Below are positions 7,523 to 15,716 of a stretch of DNA of 38,369 nucleotides, one piece after another. The notes under the pieces were generated by a model. The model searched no databases, was not told the origin of the DNA, and saw only the letters and a list, made by a program, of their open reading frames with translations. Numbering within the stretch: the stretch's first letter is position 1; every line of letters starts with the position of its first letter. A program made the position numbers and the translations under genes. This stretch comes from Arthrobacter horti (GTDB taxonomy: Bacteria > Actinomycetota > Actinomycetes > Actinomycetales > Micrococcaceae): contig NZ_JAVALS010000020.1 in the NCBI RefSeq assembly GCF_030731045.1, forward strand, positions 1 through 38,369. Direction: 5' to 3'.

Positions 7523-9013
7523 ATGCAGACCATTCAGCACTGGATAAACGGCACCGCCACCGAGGGCGACGCCGGCCGCTTCGGCGACGTCACCAACCCC
7601 GCCACCGGCAAGGTCACCTCCCGCGTGGCCCTGGCGAGCGCGGCCACCACGCAGGAGGCCATCGCCGCAGCGGCGGCCGCGTTCCCCGCCTGGCGGGACA
7701 CCTCCCTGGCCCGCCGCGTCCAGGTCCTCTTCTCCTTCCGCGAACTCCTCAACGCCCGCAAGGGTGAGCTGGCGGCCATCATCACCGCCGAGCACGGCAA
7801 GGTCCTGGAGGACGCTTTCGGCGAGATCGCCCGCGGCCAGGAGGTGGTCGAATTCGCCTGCGGCATCCCGCACCTCATCAAGGGCGGCTACACGGAGAAC
7901 GCCTCCACCAAGGTGGACGTGCACTCCATCCGGCAGCCGCTGGGAGTCTCCGCCATCATCTCGCCCTTCAACTTCCCGGCCATGGTGCCCATGTGGTTCT
8001 TCCCCGTGGCCATCGCCGCCGGCAACACCATCGTCCTGAAGCCCAGCGAGAAGGACCCCACGGCCGCCAACTGGCTGGCCGCCCTGTGGAAGGAGGCCGG
8101 CCTGCCGGACGGTGTCTTCAACGTGGTGCACGGCGACAAGGAGTCCGTGGACGCCCTCCTGGACTCCCCGGACGTCGCCTCCGTCTCCTTCGTGGGCTCC
8201 ACCCCCATCGCCAAGTACGTCTACGAGCGCGGCACGGCCACCGGCAAGCGCGTCCAGGCGCTGGGCGGCGCCAAGAACCACATGCTGGTCCTGCCGGATG
8301 CGGACCTGGACCTGGCCGCCGACGCCGCCGTGAACGCCGGATTCGGCGCCGCCGGTGAACGCTGCATGGCGATCTCCGCCGTGGTCGCCGTCGAGGCCAT
8401 CGCGGACGAACTGGTGGCCAAGATCGCCGAGCGCACCCGCACCCTGCGGATCGGTGACGGAACCCGCGGCTGCGACATGGGCCCGCTGGTCACCGCCGCC
8501 CACCGGGACAAGGTGGCCGGGTACATCGACGCCGGTGAGGACGCCGGCGCCACGCTGGTCCTGGACGGCCGCAACCCCAGCCCGGACGCCGAGGGCGACG
8601 GCTTCTTCCTCAACCCGACGCTCTTCGACCACGTCACCCCGGACATGACCATCTACCAGGACGAGATCTTCGGCCCGGTCCTGTCCGTGGTCCGCGTGGA
8701 CGGCTTCGATGAGGGCATCGAGCTGGTCAACGCCAACCCGTACGGCAACGGCACGGCGATCTTCACCAACGACGGCGGGGCTGCGCGCCGTTTCGAGAAC
8801 GAGGTCACGGTGGGCATGATCGGCATCAACGTGCCGATCCCGGTGCCCATGGCCTACTACTCCTTCGGCGGCTGGAAGAACTCCCTCTTCGGGGACACCC
8901 ACGCCTACGGCACCGAGGGCGTGCACTTCTTCACCCGCGGCAAGGTGGTCACCACGCGCTGGCAGGATCCCAGCCACGGCGGCCTGAACCTGGGCTTCCC
9001 CACCAACGCCTGA
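7523..9013 (+). CDS. mmsA: CoA-acylating methylmalonate-semialdehyde dehydrogenase
   Basis: A 496-residue aldehyde dehydrogenase converting malonate or methylmalonate semialdehyde with CoA and NAD+ to acetyl- or propionyl-CoA plus CO2. The NAD-binding segment SPFNFPAMVPMWFFPVAIAA (about 147-166) is typical of MmsA. Catalytic Cys281 is in FGAAGERCMAIS, and Asn252 (LGGAKNH) replaces the general-base Glu of ordinary aldehyde dehydrogenases, which is diagnostic for this subfamily. NPYGNGTAIFTNDGG lies near the C-terminus. The start has AAAGGA six bases upstream. It is 35 bp before the aminotransferase gene; together they can take beta-alanine or a similar amine to acetyl-CoA. Confidence 0.95.
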   Translation: MQTIQHWINGTATEGDAGRFGDVTNPATGKVTSRVALASAATTQEAIAAAAAAFPAWRDTSLARRVQVLFSFRELLNARKGELAAIITAEHGKVLEDAFGEIARGQEVVEFACGIPHLIKGGYTENASTKVDVHSIRQPLGVSAIISPFNFPAMVPMWFFPVAIAAGNTIVLKPSEKDPTAANWLAALWKEAGLPDGVFNVVHGDKESVDALLDSPDVASVSFVGSTPIAKYVYERGTATGKRVQALGGAKNHMLVLPDADLDLAADAAVNAGFGAAGERCMAISAVVAVEAIADELVAKIAERTRTLRIGDGTRGCDMGPLVTAAHRDKVAGYIDAGEDAGATLVLDGRNPSPDAEGDGFFLNPTLFDHVTPDMTIYQDEIFGPVLSVVRVDGFDEGIELVNANPYGNGTAIFTNDGGAARRFENEVTVGMIGINVPIPVPMAYYSFGGWKNSLFGDTHAYGTEGVHFFTRGKVVTTRWQDPSHGGLNLGFPTNA

Positions 9014-9048
9014 ACCTCCACCACCCCAGCAGAGCAAAGGAAACCGTC

Positions 9049-10437
9049 ATGAGCGCCGACACCCTCCCCGGCACGGAGACACTCCCACCCACCGCCGATG
9101 AGATCGAGGCCGGGCGCCGCGCCTACGATCTGGACCGCGCGCACGTCTTCCACTCCTGGTCCGCCCAGGACACCCTGACGCCCATGACCATCCTCAAGGC
9201 CGCCGGTTCGGAGGTCTGGGACGGTGAGGGGCGCCGCCTGATCGATCTGTCCAGCCAGCTGGTCAACACCAATATCGGGCACCAGCACCCCCGCGTGGTG
9301 GCCGCCATCCACGCGCAGGCCGGCAAGCTTTGCACCGTGGCGCCGCAGTACGTGAACGAGGCCCGCTCCGAGGCCGCCCGGCTCATCACGGAGCTGGTGC
9401 CGGACGGACTGGACCACGTGTTCTTCACCAACGCCGGCGCCGACGCCGTGGAGCACGCCATCCGCATGGCGCGCCTGCACACGGGCCGCCGGAAGGTGTT
9501 CGCGGCGTACCGCAGCTACCACGGCGGCACGGACCTGGCCATCAACGTCACGGGAGACCCCCGGCGCTTCCCCAACGACAACGGCGACGCCGGTGTGGTC
9601 CACTTCCTGCCCGCCTACCTGTACCGCTCCTACTTCGGCGCCACCACGGAGGCTGAGGAGACGGAGCGGGCGCTGAAGCACCTGGAGGACATGATCGTCC
9701 TGGAGGGGCCCTCCAATGTGGCGGCCGTGATCCTGGAGACGGTGCCCGGCACGGCCGGGATCTTCGGCCCGCCCGCCGGATACCTGGAGGGCGTCCGGGA
9801 GATCACCCGCAAGTACGGCATCATGTACATCGCGGATGAGGTCATGGCCGGCTTCGGACGCACCGGCGAGTGGTTCGCGTTCCAGCGCTGGGGCGTGGTG
9901 CCGGACCTGGTGACCTTCGCCAAGGGTGTGACCTCCGGCTACGTGCCGCTGGGCGGCGTCATCATCTCCGACCCGGTGTTCGACACCTTCCGGCAGCGCG
10001 CCTACCCGGGCGGCCTCACGTACTCCGGGCATCCGCTGGCGTGCGCGGCGGCCGTGGCCACGATCGGCGCCATGCGGGATGAGCGCATGGTGGAGAACGC
10101 CAAGCGCCTGGGCGAGGACGTGATCGGCCCGGCGCTGGAGGCCATGAAGGCCAAACACCCGAGCGTGGGCGACGTCCGCGGTTCCGGTGTGTTCTGGGCG
10201 ATCGAACTGGTCAAGGACCGGCAGACGCGTGAGCCCCTCGCGGCGTACGGCGGCTCCAGCCCGGAGATGAACGCGGTCATCGCGGAGATCAAGGCCGGCG
10301 GCGTCCTGCCGTTCGCCAACTTCAACCGCGTCCACGTCGTCCCGGCCCTGAACATCCCGGACGATCAGCTGCGGGAGGCGCTCGCCGTCGTCGACCATGC
10401 GCTGGACGTGGCGGATGCGGCGGTGGCCAGGGCCTGA
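9049..10437 (+). CDS. Class III aminotransferase (beta-alanine/taurine-pyruvate type)
   Basis: A 462-residue PLP-dependent omega-aminotransferase of fold type I. Features are the phosphate-binding FFTNAGADAVEHAIRMAR (125-142), YRSYHGGT (154-161), the cofactor aspartate in DEVMAGFGRTG (Asp263), and the Schiff-base lysine Lys292 in FAKGVTSGYVPLGG. It is closest by eye to beta-alanine:pyruvate and taurine:pyruvate transaminases. Next to mmsA, beta-alanine is the better guess because its product, malonate semialdehyde, is the MmsA substrate. AAAGGA precedes the ATG by seven bases. The unit ends in a strong hairpin at 10463. Confidence 0.9.
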   Translation: MSADTLPGTETLPPTADEIEAGRRAYDLDRAHVFHSWSAQDTLTPMTILKAAGSEVWDGEGRRLIDLSSQLVNTNIGHQHPRVVAAIHAQAGKLCTVAPQYVNEARSEAARLITELVPDGLDHVFFTNAGADAVEHAIRMARLHTGRRKVFAAYRSYHGGTDLAINVTGDPRRFPNDNGDAGVVHFLPAYLYRSYFGATTEAEETERALKHLEDMIVLEGPSNVAAVILETVPGTAGIFGPPAGYLEGVREITRKYGIMYIADEVMAGFGRTGEWFAFQRWGVVPDLVTFAKGVTSGYVPLGGVIISDPVFDTFRQRAYPGGLTYSGHPLACAAAVATIGAMRDERMVENAKRLGEDVIGPALEAMKAKHPSVGDVRGSGVFWAIELVKDRQTREPLAAYGGSSPEMNAVIAEIKAGGVLPFANFNRVHVVPALNIPDDQLREALAVVDHALDVADAAVARA

Positions 10438-10462
10438 GCGCCGGCGCCACCGCGCTCCAGGC

Positions 10463-10489
10463 GGCCCGCTCACCAGAGGTGAGCGGGCC
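10463..10489. terminator. Bidirectional terminator hairpin
   Basis: An 11-bp perfect stem GGCCCGCTCAC / GTGAGCGGGCC closes a 5-base loop, 25 bp after the aminotransferase stop. On the plus strand it is followed by a GTC/GTT-rich, moderately T-rich tail. It lies between convergent genes and probably also ends the lipoprotein transcript. Confidence 0.8.
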
Positions 10490-10503
10490 GTCGTCGTCGT
10501 TGT

Positions 10504-11094
10504 TTACTTGAGCGAATCCTTGATCACGGTGCCGTCCGCGCCCAGGACGTACCAGACGCCGTTGACGCCCTGGCCGTTGACCTGGCCGGGGGCGGTGTCA
10601 TGGGAGAAGAAGTAGATCGGCATGCCGGCCACGGTGACCTGCATCTTGCCGTCCGAGCCGGTGATGCTGCCGGTCTTGGCAGTGACGCCCTGCAGGGTGG
10701 GCGCGCTGTCGCTCTCCACGGCCGGCCACATGGCGGCGCACGCGCCAAGGCAGGCGCTCTTGGTGGCGTTCATGCCGTCCGGGGTGAAGATGTAGACGGT
10801 GTCGCCCTTGCCGTCCACCACGATGGACTTGCCGGCCACCGTGGCGGTCTTGAGTGTCAGGGCGCCCGCAGCGGGCGTGCTCCCGGAACCGCCGCCGTAG
10901 TCACCGCCTCCATAGCCACCGCCAGCGCTGCTGGAGGACGGGGCCATGGATGACGGTGCCATTGATGACGGTGCGGACGACGTCGGGGCGGAGCCACCGT
11001 AGCCTCCGGACCCGGACCCCGAGCCGCACCCGGTGAGCGCGAGGCCCGCCGCCGCGGCGAGCGAGGCGACGAGAAGTGCTGGACGCTTGTTCAT
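10504..11094 (-). CDS. Surface lipoprotein with 'secreted repeat' domains (COG4315-like)
   Basis: A 196-residue predicted lipoprotein. The signal peptide ends in the lipobox LTGC (Cys23). A low-complexity Gly/Ser/Tyr linker (about 24-80) contains repeats such as SSMAP and YGGG, probably spanning the cell wall. The folded part carries paired segments of the Pfam PF03640 type: VVDGKGDTVYIFTPDG, then CLGACAAMWPAV, and MPIYFFSHDTAPGQVNGQG then GVWYVL. The function of this family is not established; the two Cys in CLGAC may form a disulfide. It is divergent from an ECF sigma/anti-sigma pair, a plausible source of its regulation. Confidence 0.88.
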   Translation of the reverse strand: MNKRPALLVASLAAAAGLALTGCGSGSGSGGYGGSAPTSSAPSSMAPSSMAPSSSSAGGGYGGGDYGGGSGSTPAAGALTLKTATVAGKSIVVDGKGDTVYIFTPDGMNATKSACLGACAAMWPAVESDSAPTLQGVTAKTGSITGSDGKMQVTVAGMPIYFFSHDTAPGQVNGQGVNGVWYVLGADGTVIKDSLK

Positions 11095-11300
11095 GACTGT
11101 TGTCCTTTCCAGGCTTTCCCATGGGGCGGTGAATCATCACCTGTCCGTGAGACGACGGCCCGCGCAGGACGGTTCATCGCCCGGTCCATTCCCGGTTGAT
11201 CCGCGGTGAATCGGCGGGAGAATGAAGGGGCGTGAACCGATCCGGCGCGGCCGTCGTCTGGAGAGGTGACAGTGCTTGGCGCAGACCTGGGAGGCGGCAC

Positions 11301-11804
11301 ATGCCGATGGATGAGGAGGCTGTGGCGGCGATGTACCGCGATCACGGCGCCGCCCTCCGCCGCTTCGCCCGGGGTGCGGTTGGCAGTGAGCAGCAGGCCG
11401 AGGACATCGTCCAGGAGGCCATCATCCGGGTGTGGAAGCTGGCTCCGGAGACCACCGTGGGGCTGCGCGCCTACCTGTACCGGACGGTGAGGAATCTGAT
11501 CGTGGACGAGTACCGGCACCAGGCGCGGCGGCCACGGGTGGTGGATTCCCTGGATGACGGCTTCGACCGGGCCTACGACGCCGAGCGGATCGACGTCCTC
11601 CTGGGCCGGGTGGTCATGGAAGAGGCGTTGCTGAGACTGACGGCGGAGCACCGGCAGGCTCTGATCGCGCTGCACTACCGGCGCCTGAGCGTCGCCGAGG
11701 CGGCCGAGGAACTGGGGGTGCCGGTGGGGACCGTGAAGTCGCGCTGTTTTTACGCGTTGAAGGCGCTGCGGAGCACCTTGGAGGAGATGGGGGTGGAGCC
11801 ATGA
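11301..11804 (+). CDS. ECF RNA polymerase sigma factor (SigK/SigL-like group)
   Basis: A 167-residue sigma-70 family factor. Region 2 runs from MYRDHGAALRRFARGAVG through EDIVQEAIIRVW (about 10-55) with the YRTVRNLIVDEYRH motif. Region 4 is at about 108-160 (LRLTAEHRQALIALHYRRLS, PVGTVKSRCFYALKAL). The ATG at 11301 is preceded by GGGAGG at seven bases, favoured over a GTG at 11232 that would add 23 unconserved residues. Its stop overlaps the anti-sigma start by 4 bp. The divergent lipoprotein gene is a candidate target, by analogy with SigK-type loci that control surface antigens. Confidence 0.9.
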   Translation: MPMDEEAVAAMYRDHGAALRRFARGAVGSEQQAEDIVQEAIIRVWKLAPETTVGLRAYLYRTVRNLIVDEYRHQARRPRVVDSLDDGFDRAYDAERIDVLLGRVVMEEALLRLTAEHRQALIALHYRRLSVAEAAEELGVPVGTVKSRCFYALKALRSTLEEMGVEP

Positions 11805-12490
11805 GTCACGAGGAGATGCGCCTGTCCCTGGGCGCGTACATTCTGGGCGGGCTCGACGCCGAGGAGACCCGCGCCGTGGAGGCGCACCTCGCGACGTGCG
11901 CCGAGTGCCGGGCCGAGGCTGAGGGATTCGAGATGCTTCCGGCACTGCTGGACGCGGTGCCGGTGAGCCGGGCCATGGCCCTGGCGCCCGCGGAGGCGCC
12001 GGTGGAGGCGGTTGCCCCGCCGGTGCTTTTGGCGAAAGTCCGTGCACGACGGCGCGTGAACCGCCTGCGCTGGGGAGCCGCGGCTGCCGCCGTGGCCGCC
12101 GCAGCGTTGGTCGGCGGTGTGGCGCTGGGACCGGTGGTGAACCCGGCCGGCCCGATCGCCGTCCCGGCGCCGGCCGTGACGCAGCCGGCTCCGGTGGCGC
12201 GGTACACGCTCAGCTCGGCGGACGGGGTGCAGGTGGATGTGGCCCTGGTGCGCAAGAACTGGGGGACCGAGCTCGAGCTGAGCTGCCACGGCATGCTGGG
12301 TGAAGGCGTGTACAGCGTGTGGGTTTCCAACGCCGACGGCGGCTGGGAACGGGCCGCGAGCTGGAGCTCCTCCGCGTATCAGGGCACGGCGGTGCTCACG
12401 GGCGCAACGGCGCAGCAGCCGTCGGCGATCCGGGGGATCCAGATCCGGGACGAGGCCCAGCACGCGCTCGCGAGCCTGACGATCGGGTGA
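11801..12490 (+). CDS. Membrane anti-sigma factor with zinc-finger (ZAS) domain
   Basis: A 229-residue single-pass membrane protein. The cytosolic N-terminus has the H-x3-C-x2-C zinc motif (HLATCAEC, about 30-37) that sequesters ECF sigma factors. A transmembrane segment lies at about 87-110 (alanine-rich, after RRRVNRLRWG). The extracytoplasmic domain (about 130-229) has ELELSCHGMLGEGVYSVWV and an ITGAT-like VLTGATAQQPSAIRG, a pattern common in actinobacterial zf-HC2 proteins rather than the classical RskA domain. The ATGA overlap with the sigma gene implies balanced, coupled synthesis. It probably releases the sigma factor by regulated proteolysis; the signal is unknown. Confidence 0.88.
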   Translation: MSHEEMRLSLGAYILGGLDAEETRAVEAHLATCAECRAEAEGFEMLPALLDAVPVSRAMALAPAEAPVEAVAPPVLLAKVRARRRVNRLRWGAAAAAVAAAALVGGVALGPVVNPAGPIAVPAPAVTQPAPVARYTLSSADGVQVDVALVRKNWGTELELSCHGMLGEGVYSVWVSNADGGWERAASWSSSAYQGTAVLTGATAQQPSAIRGIQIRDEAQHALASLTIG

Positions 12491-12523
12491 GGGCTGTGCC
12501 GCTCCGGTATTCGGGCGGGGGTG

Positions 12524-13150
12524 TCAATTCATCGCACGGACGGGCCAGCCGAGTTCTCTGTGGACGGCCCAGATCAAGGTCTCTGGAACATTGTTCAACG
12601 GCCTGGCGAACCCAGGATATGAAGGGAACGAGTCCTGGGACGGCCCGAACAGGATCACGTTGTTGCTTGCCGTCATCGTCGACCTCACGAGCAGTCCGTC
12701 GAGGTGGGGCCCGGCCAGGCGGATGGTTCGTGCCCAATTGCGGCACGTTGCCTTCGACGCGGCGTGCAGCGACGACGACGCGCCTGCCCGGATCGGCCAG
12801 TTTCCGGTCAGGTCCAAGAGGATGAGCGGGCGGCTCGGGCGCCAGGAGGCCACGCTGAAGTCGGGGTCCAGCGGGATGGAGCGGGTCTTCTGGAAGACCT
12901 CGGCCACCGAGGTGTGAAAGTCCGTTGCGGCGTAGAGAACGGAGCGCTCCGGCTGGTCGACCGCCGGCCCGTCGCGAGGGTCCCAACGGGACGACTTCAA
13001 CGGACCCCAGATACGGGGTTCGTTCCAGAGCCGCCGATAGGGGCCCGAGGTGCGGTGGATGGTCCAGAGGACGTGAGTGAATTCGACATTGTTCTCGTGG
13101 ACCAACCCTTCAAGCGGTGCGGGCGGGTTGAAGGGATTCTTCGCCGTCAC
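12524..13150 (-). CDS. RES domain toxin (NAD+ phosphorylase type)
   Basis: A 208-residue RES-domain protein (Pfam PF08808). Family toxins degrade NAD+ (MbcT, RES toxins). Recognisable elements in order are TIHRTSGPYRRLWN (first conserved Arg), SRWDPRDG, SVLYAATDFHTSVAEVFQ (conserved Tyr and Glu), a central SSSLHAASKAT, and SNNVILFGPS near the C-terminus (conserved Asn). Translation starts at a GTG overlapping the upstream antitoxin stop by 4 bp (GTGA), so toxin synthesis is coupled to the antitoxin. RES genes usually lie downstream of an Xre/MbcA-like gene, as here. Family call is by motif order; activity is inferred. Confidence 0.85.
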   Translation of the reverse strand: MTAKNPFNPPAPLEGLVHENNVEFTHVLWTIHRTSGPYRRLWNEPRIWGPLKSSRWDPRDGPAVDQPERSVLYAATDFHTSVAEVFQKTRSIPLDPDFSVASWRPSRPLILLDLTGNWPIRAGASSSLHAASKATCRNWARTIRLAGPHLDGLLVRSTMTASNNVILFGPSQDSFPSYPGFARPLNNVPETLIWAVHRELGWPVRAMN

Positions 13151-13755
13151 AGGCGTCCGATCTCCGCGGCCAGCTCGGCAACCAGCTCGGGAGCGCCGCC
13201 GGCGGCCAGCCAGTCAACGGGACTCCGGCCGTCCAGTTCCTCGCTGGGAGACGTCATGAACGTCTCCAGGTCGAGCGGGTGAAGCACGACCCTGAAGGAG
13301 TCCAGAACGAGCCGCAGACCAGGCAATGGGCGGCCGTTCGGGAACTGCCACTCGGGGAAGACCAACTCTCGATTATGGCGGGCGTGGATCGTGTACAGAT
13401 CGTTCGTGCCGGCGGAGCGGCGAACGTTGGACGGGGCCCTGCCGAGCATTACCGACACCTGGGATGTACTGAGCCCGGTGAGGCCGCGGTGGTCCGCATC
13501 CTCGGCGACGCGCCGAACGCTCACGGCGGCTGCAGCAATGCGGGTTCGCTCGAACATCTCCGCAGGCAGCCCCGCCTCGCCTACCAGGAAGTCCACCTCT
13601 CCCTGGCTGAGGGACGTGGTGACGTCGGCAAGTTCCTCGGCCAGTGCGAAGAACTGGTCGTTGTCGATGGAGATGTGGCGTTCCTTTTTGGCGCCATCCA
13701 GCACCTTGTAGACCCCGGTTCGCTGGGTCCCGTGCTCATGCCCGATCACTGCCAT
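13147..13755 (-). CDS. Antitoxin of the RES system, Xre/MbcA/ParS-like
   Basis: A 202-residue protein. The middle part (about 85-130, GLTGLSTSQVSVMLGRAPSN then VRRSAGTNDLYTIH) looks like a helix-turn-helix unit. The C-terminal part (about 160-202, VLHPLDLETFMTSPSEELDG then SPVDWLAAGG) matches the toxin-binding Xre-MbcA-ParS region. It is longer than most such antitoxins owing to about 70 extra N-terminal residues. The ATG at 13755 lacks a Shine-Dalgarno but is six bases after a TATCAT -10, so translation is probably leaderless. A palindrome overlapping this -10 suggests autorepression. Confidence 0.78.
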   Translation of the reverse strand: MAVIGHEHGTQRTGVYKVLDGAKKERHISIDNDQFFALAEELADVTTSLSQGEVDFLVGEAGLPAEMFERTRIAAAAVSVRRVAEDADHRGLTGLSTSQVSVMLGRAPSNVRRSAGTNDLYTIHARHNRELVFPEWQFPNGRPLPGLRLVLDSFRVVLHPLDLETFMTSPSEELDGRSPVDWLAAGGAPELVAELAAEIGRL

Positions 13756-13762
13756 GCTGTAA

Positions 13763-13787
13763 TGATACGCCGTATCAATGAGTATCA
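13763..13787 (-). promoter_or_regulatory. Toxin-antitoxin promoter/operator with GTATCA half-sites
   Basis: Positions 13763-13777 form TGATAC-GCC-GTATCA, a perfect 6-bp-arm palindrome, and a further GTATCA lies at 13782-13787, ten bases after the previous one (one helical turn). On the minus strand the palindrome contains TATCAT, a -10 six bases from the antitoxin ATG. Binding by the antitoxin complex here would block the promoter. Confidence 0.7.
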
Positions 13788-13847
13788 GGTGAAGGGATTC
13801 TCGGCCGTTTCCGGCTATGCCGATTGCCCGCACGGATCCCTGCCCGG

Positions 13848-15692
13848 TCACGGGATGGCCCCCAGGCACAGGGACAGCTGGCCCTGCACTTGTTCTGGGC
13901 GCTTCGCGTGAGTGCGGAAATCCATGCCCTGGAGGGTCCGGGCCAGCTCCGGTCCCTCGCCGCCGGCCAGGCCCCGCACCGCCCCGGCCTCCGCCAGCCG
14001 CTGGAGCGCGGTCCGGGACAGGCCGGCGCGCTCGAGCAGTTCCGTGACCGAGGCGTACGGCCGCCCGGCCACGATCCGTTTGGCATCCGTGCCGGAGAGG
14101 CCGGGAATGGTGCCGAGTCCGAGGCGGACGGGTGCCGGCTCCTCCGTCACGCTCTCGGCGGCACGGCTTTCGACAGCCTGGCTCTCCACGGCGCGGCTCT
14201 CGACAGCGCTGTGGACGACGTGGGCGGGCAGCAGCTCGATTCCCAGACGGTCCGCTTCGGCTTGCCGGGCCTCCTGGCCGAGGTCGCCGAACTCGCACCG
14301 CCCGGCCAGGAGAGCGGCTGGATGGTGCTCCTCAAGCCAGACGGCGTCCAGGACCGTCGGAAGCACTGTTCCAGGGTTGAGACGTTCAATCTCATGCTCC
14401 GCGTAGGCGATCACGCTCTGCTCCCGGGAACCGCGGATCTCTACGGTGAACAAGCCGAGCAGGTCCAGTTCCGCCCGGGAATACTGACTCATGGGCAAGC
14501 CAAGGTGGCCACGTTGCAGCGGGACGCGGTCCGCCAGGCCGTCCGCGAGGACGATGCCGAGAGGCTCTGAACCGATGGCGGGTGGTGCATCCGGCGCCGC
14601 AGATCCGTCCCCGCTGTCGACCAGTCCGCCGGGCAGCAACCCCTCAGGAGAAGGATCCCCAGTACCCGGGCCCGGTTGCTCAGGGTACTGCCCGAAGAGC
14701 GCCACGCGTCCCTTCCCGGCCTGCCTGGCGAGCACTCGGTACGCCTGGCGCATCAGCCGGGCGTCGACGTCGATGGCCGGGACGTGCTCTTCCTCGGCCC
14801 TTGGGGCGCAGCGGATTCCGGCTTCTCGCAGGGCGGCGAGCAGACCGCCGGCCATCTCCGCCGGCTCCGTGTCCGGCGCGGTCCCGCGGAGCTCCACATC
14901 GCGCACGGGATCCAGACGGCACCGTTCCCTGAGGCGGTCCCTGTCCGTGCCGAGTTGCTGCAGATCGCTCAGCCGCAGGCCGGCGGCGGCGACCACCCGC
15001 TGGGAGGCGCGCTCGCCGTCGTCGGTGGGGGAAGACGCGGGGGGACCCAGGCGCAAGATGGCCGGCACCTGATGCTCGCGGGCGAGCTTGAGCAGCCGGG
15101 CCGCATGGCTCACTACGACGCCGGACCCGGCGTCTGTGTCCGGGCCGAGCAGTTCAACGGCGACGGTCCCACTCGGCATGGCCGCGACCCATTCCTTGAA
15201 AAGGGTGCGGGGACGCAGATACCGGGGGCCGTGCATGGCAGCCCCCACATCCGAGTCCAGGCCGAGGAGCACGGTGAGGACCGGGAACCCCGTCTCCGGG
15301 TCCACGGCGTGAGCCGCGAGCCGCTGGCGGCTCACGCCCACGGGCGCCTCGCCGTCCGGACCGCGACGACGTCCGTTCGCTTCGGAGACCAGGCGGCACA
15401 GGGCGCGGTACCCGGCACCCGGCTCCACCCGGGTGCCGGTGCCCGCCGTTCCGCCACCGTGCGCGAGAACAGTCACCCGGCCGTGGTGCTGGGAGTGCGG
15501 CGTTCCGTCGTCGTCCACGGCACGGTCAAAGACGTCCAGGCTCGCCCCGAGCAGCGCCGGCAGGTCCCGCTCTTGGCATGCCCCGAGATGCTGCACCGCG
15601 CCGTGGAGGCCGTCACGGATCACGACGGCGTGCGCCCGCTCAGGAGTGTGATCCGGGTGGGCGTCGGCTTCTGGCACGGGCGCGAGGCTCAT
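13848..15692 (-). CDS. Degenerate DnaE2-like protein (Pol III alpha homologue, probably inactive)
   Basis: A 614-residue protein that follows the domain order of the error-prone polymerase DnaE2 (normally above 1,000 residues) with large losses. Residues 1-215 resemble the PHP domain (GAGYRALCRLVSEA, VSHAARLLKLAREHQVPAIL), but the metal motif is IRDG instead of DHDG and the first strand is missing. Residues 303-335 match the palm start, with PAIDVD in place of PDIDVD; most of the palm is absent. LGLPMSQYSRAELDLLGL (397-414) matches the fingers segment. A helix-hairpin-helix region lies at about 522-575. An AVES repeat (496-513) and a C-terminal QLSLCL (605-610), similar to a clamp motif, are notable. 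No Shine-Dalgarno is seen. It follows the 113-residue SOS gene by 24 bp, and the intervening TGA is in the same frame. Polymerase activity is unlikely. Confidence 0.8.
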   Translation of the reverse strand: MSLAPVPEADAHPDHTPERAHAVVIRDGLHGAVQHLGACQERDLPALLGASLDVFDRAVDDDGTPHSQHHGRVTVLAHGGGTAGTGTRVEPGAGYRALCRLVSEANGRRRGPDGEAPVGVSRQRLAAHAVDPETGFPVLTVLLGLDSDVGAAMHGPRYLRPRTLFKEWVAAMPSGTVAVELLGPDTDAGSGVVVSHAARLLKLAREHQVPAILRLGPPASSPTDDGERASQRVVAAAGLRLSDLQQLGTDRDRLRERCRLDPVRDVELRGTAPDTEPAEMAGGLLAALREAGIRCAPRAEEEHVPAIDVDARLMRQAYRVLARQAGKGRVALFGQYPEQPGPGTGDPSPEGLLPGGLVDSGDGSAAPDAPPAIGSEPLGIVLADGLADRVPLQRGHLGLPMSQYSRAELDLLGLFTVEIRGSREQSVIAYAEHEIERLNPGTVLPTVLDAVWLEEHHPAALLAGRCEFGDLGQEARQAEADRLGIELLPAHVVHSAVESRAVESQAVESRAAESVTEEPAPVRLGLGTIPGLSGTDAKRIVAGRPYASVTELLERAGLSRTALQRLAEAGAVRGLAGGEGPELARTLQGMDFRTHAKRPEQVQGQLSLCLGAIP

Positions 15693-15716
15693 GGCTCGTG
15701 GAGGCGGGACTGCGGC

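Noticed and set aside
7499..9037. Minus-strand frame opposite mmsA
   Set aside because: Val/Gly/Asp low-complexity antisense image; mmsA has catalytic residues in place.
12585..12596. GAACATTGTTC resembling a LexA core
   Set aside because: The spacer is 3 instead of 4 bp, and it lies inside the RES toxin coding sequence away from any start.
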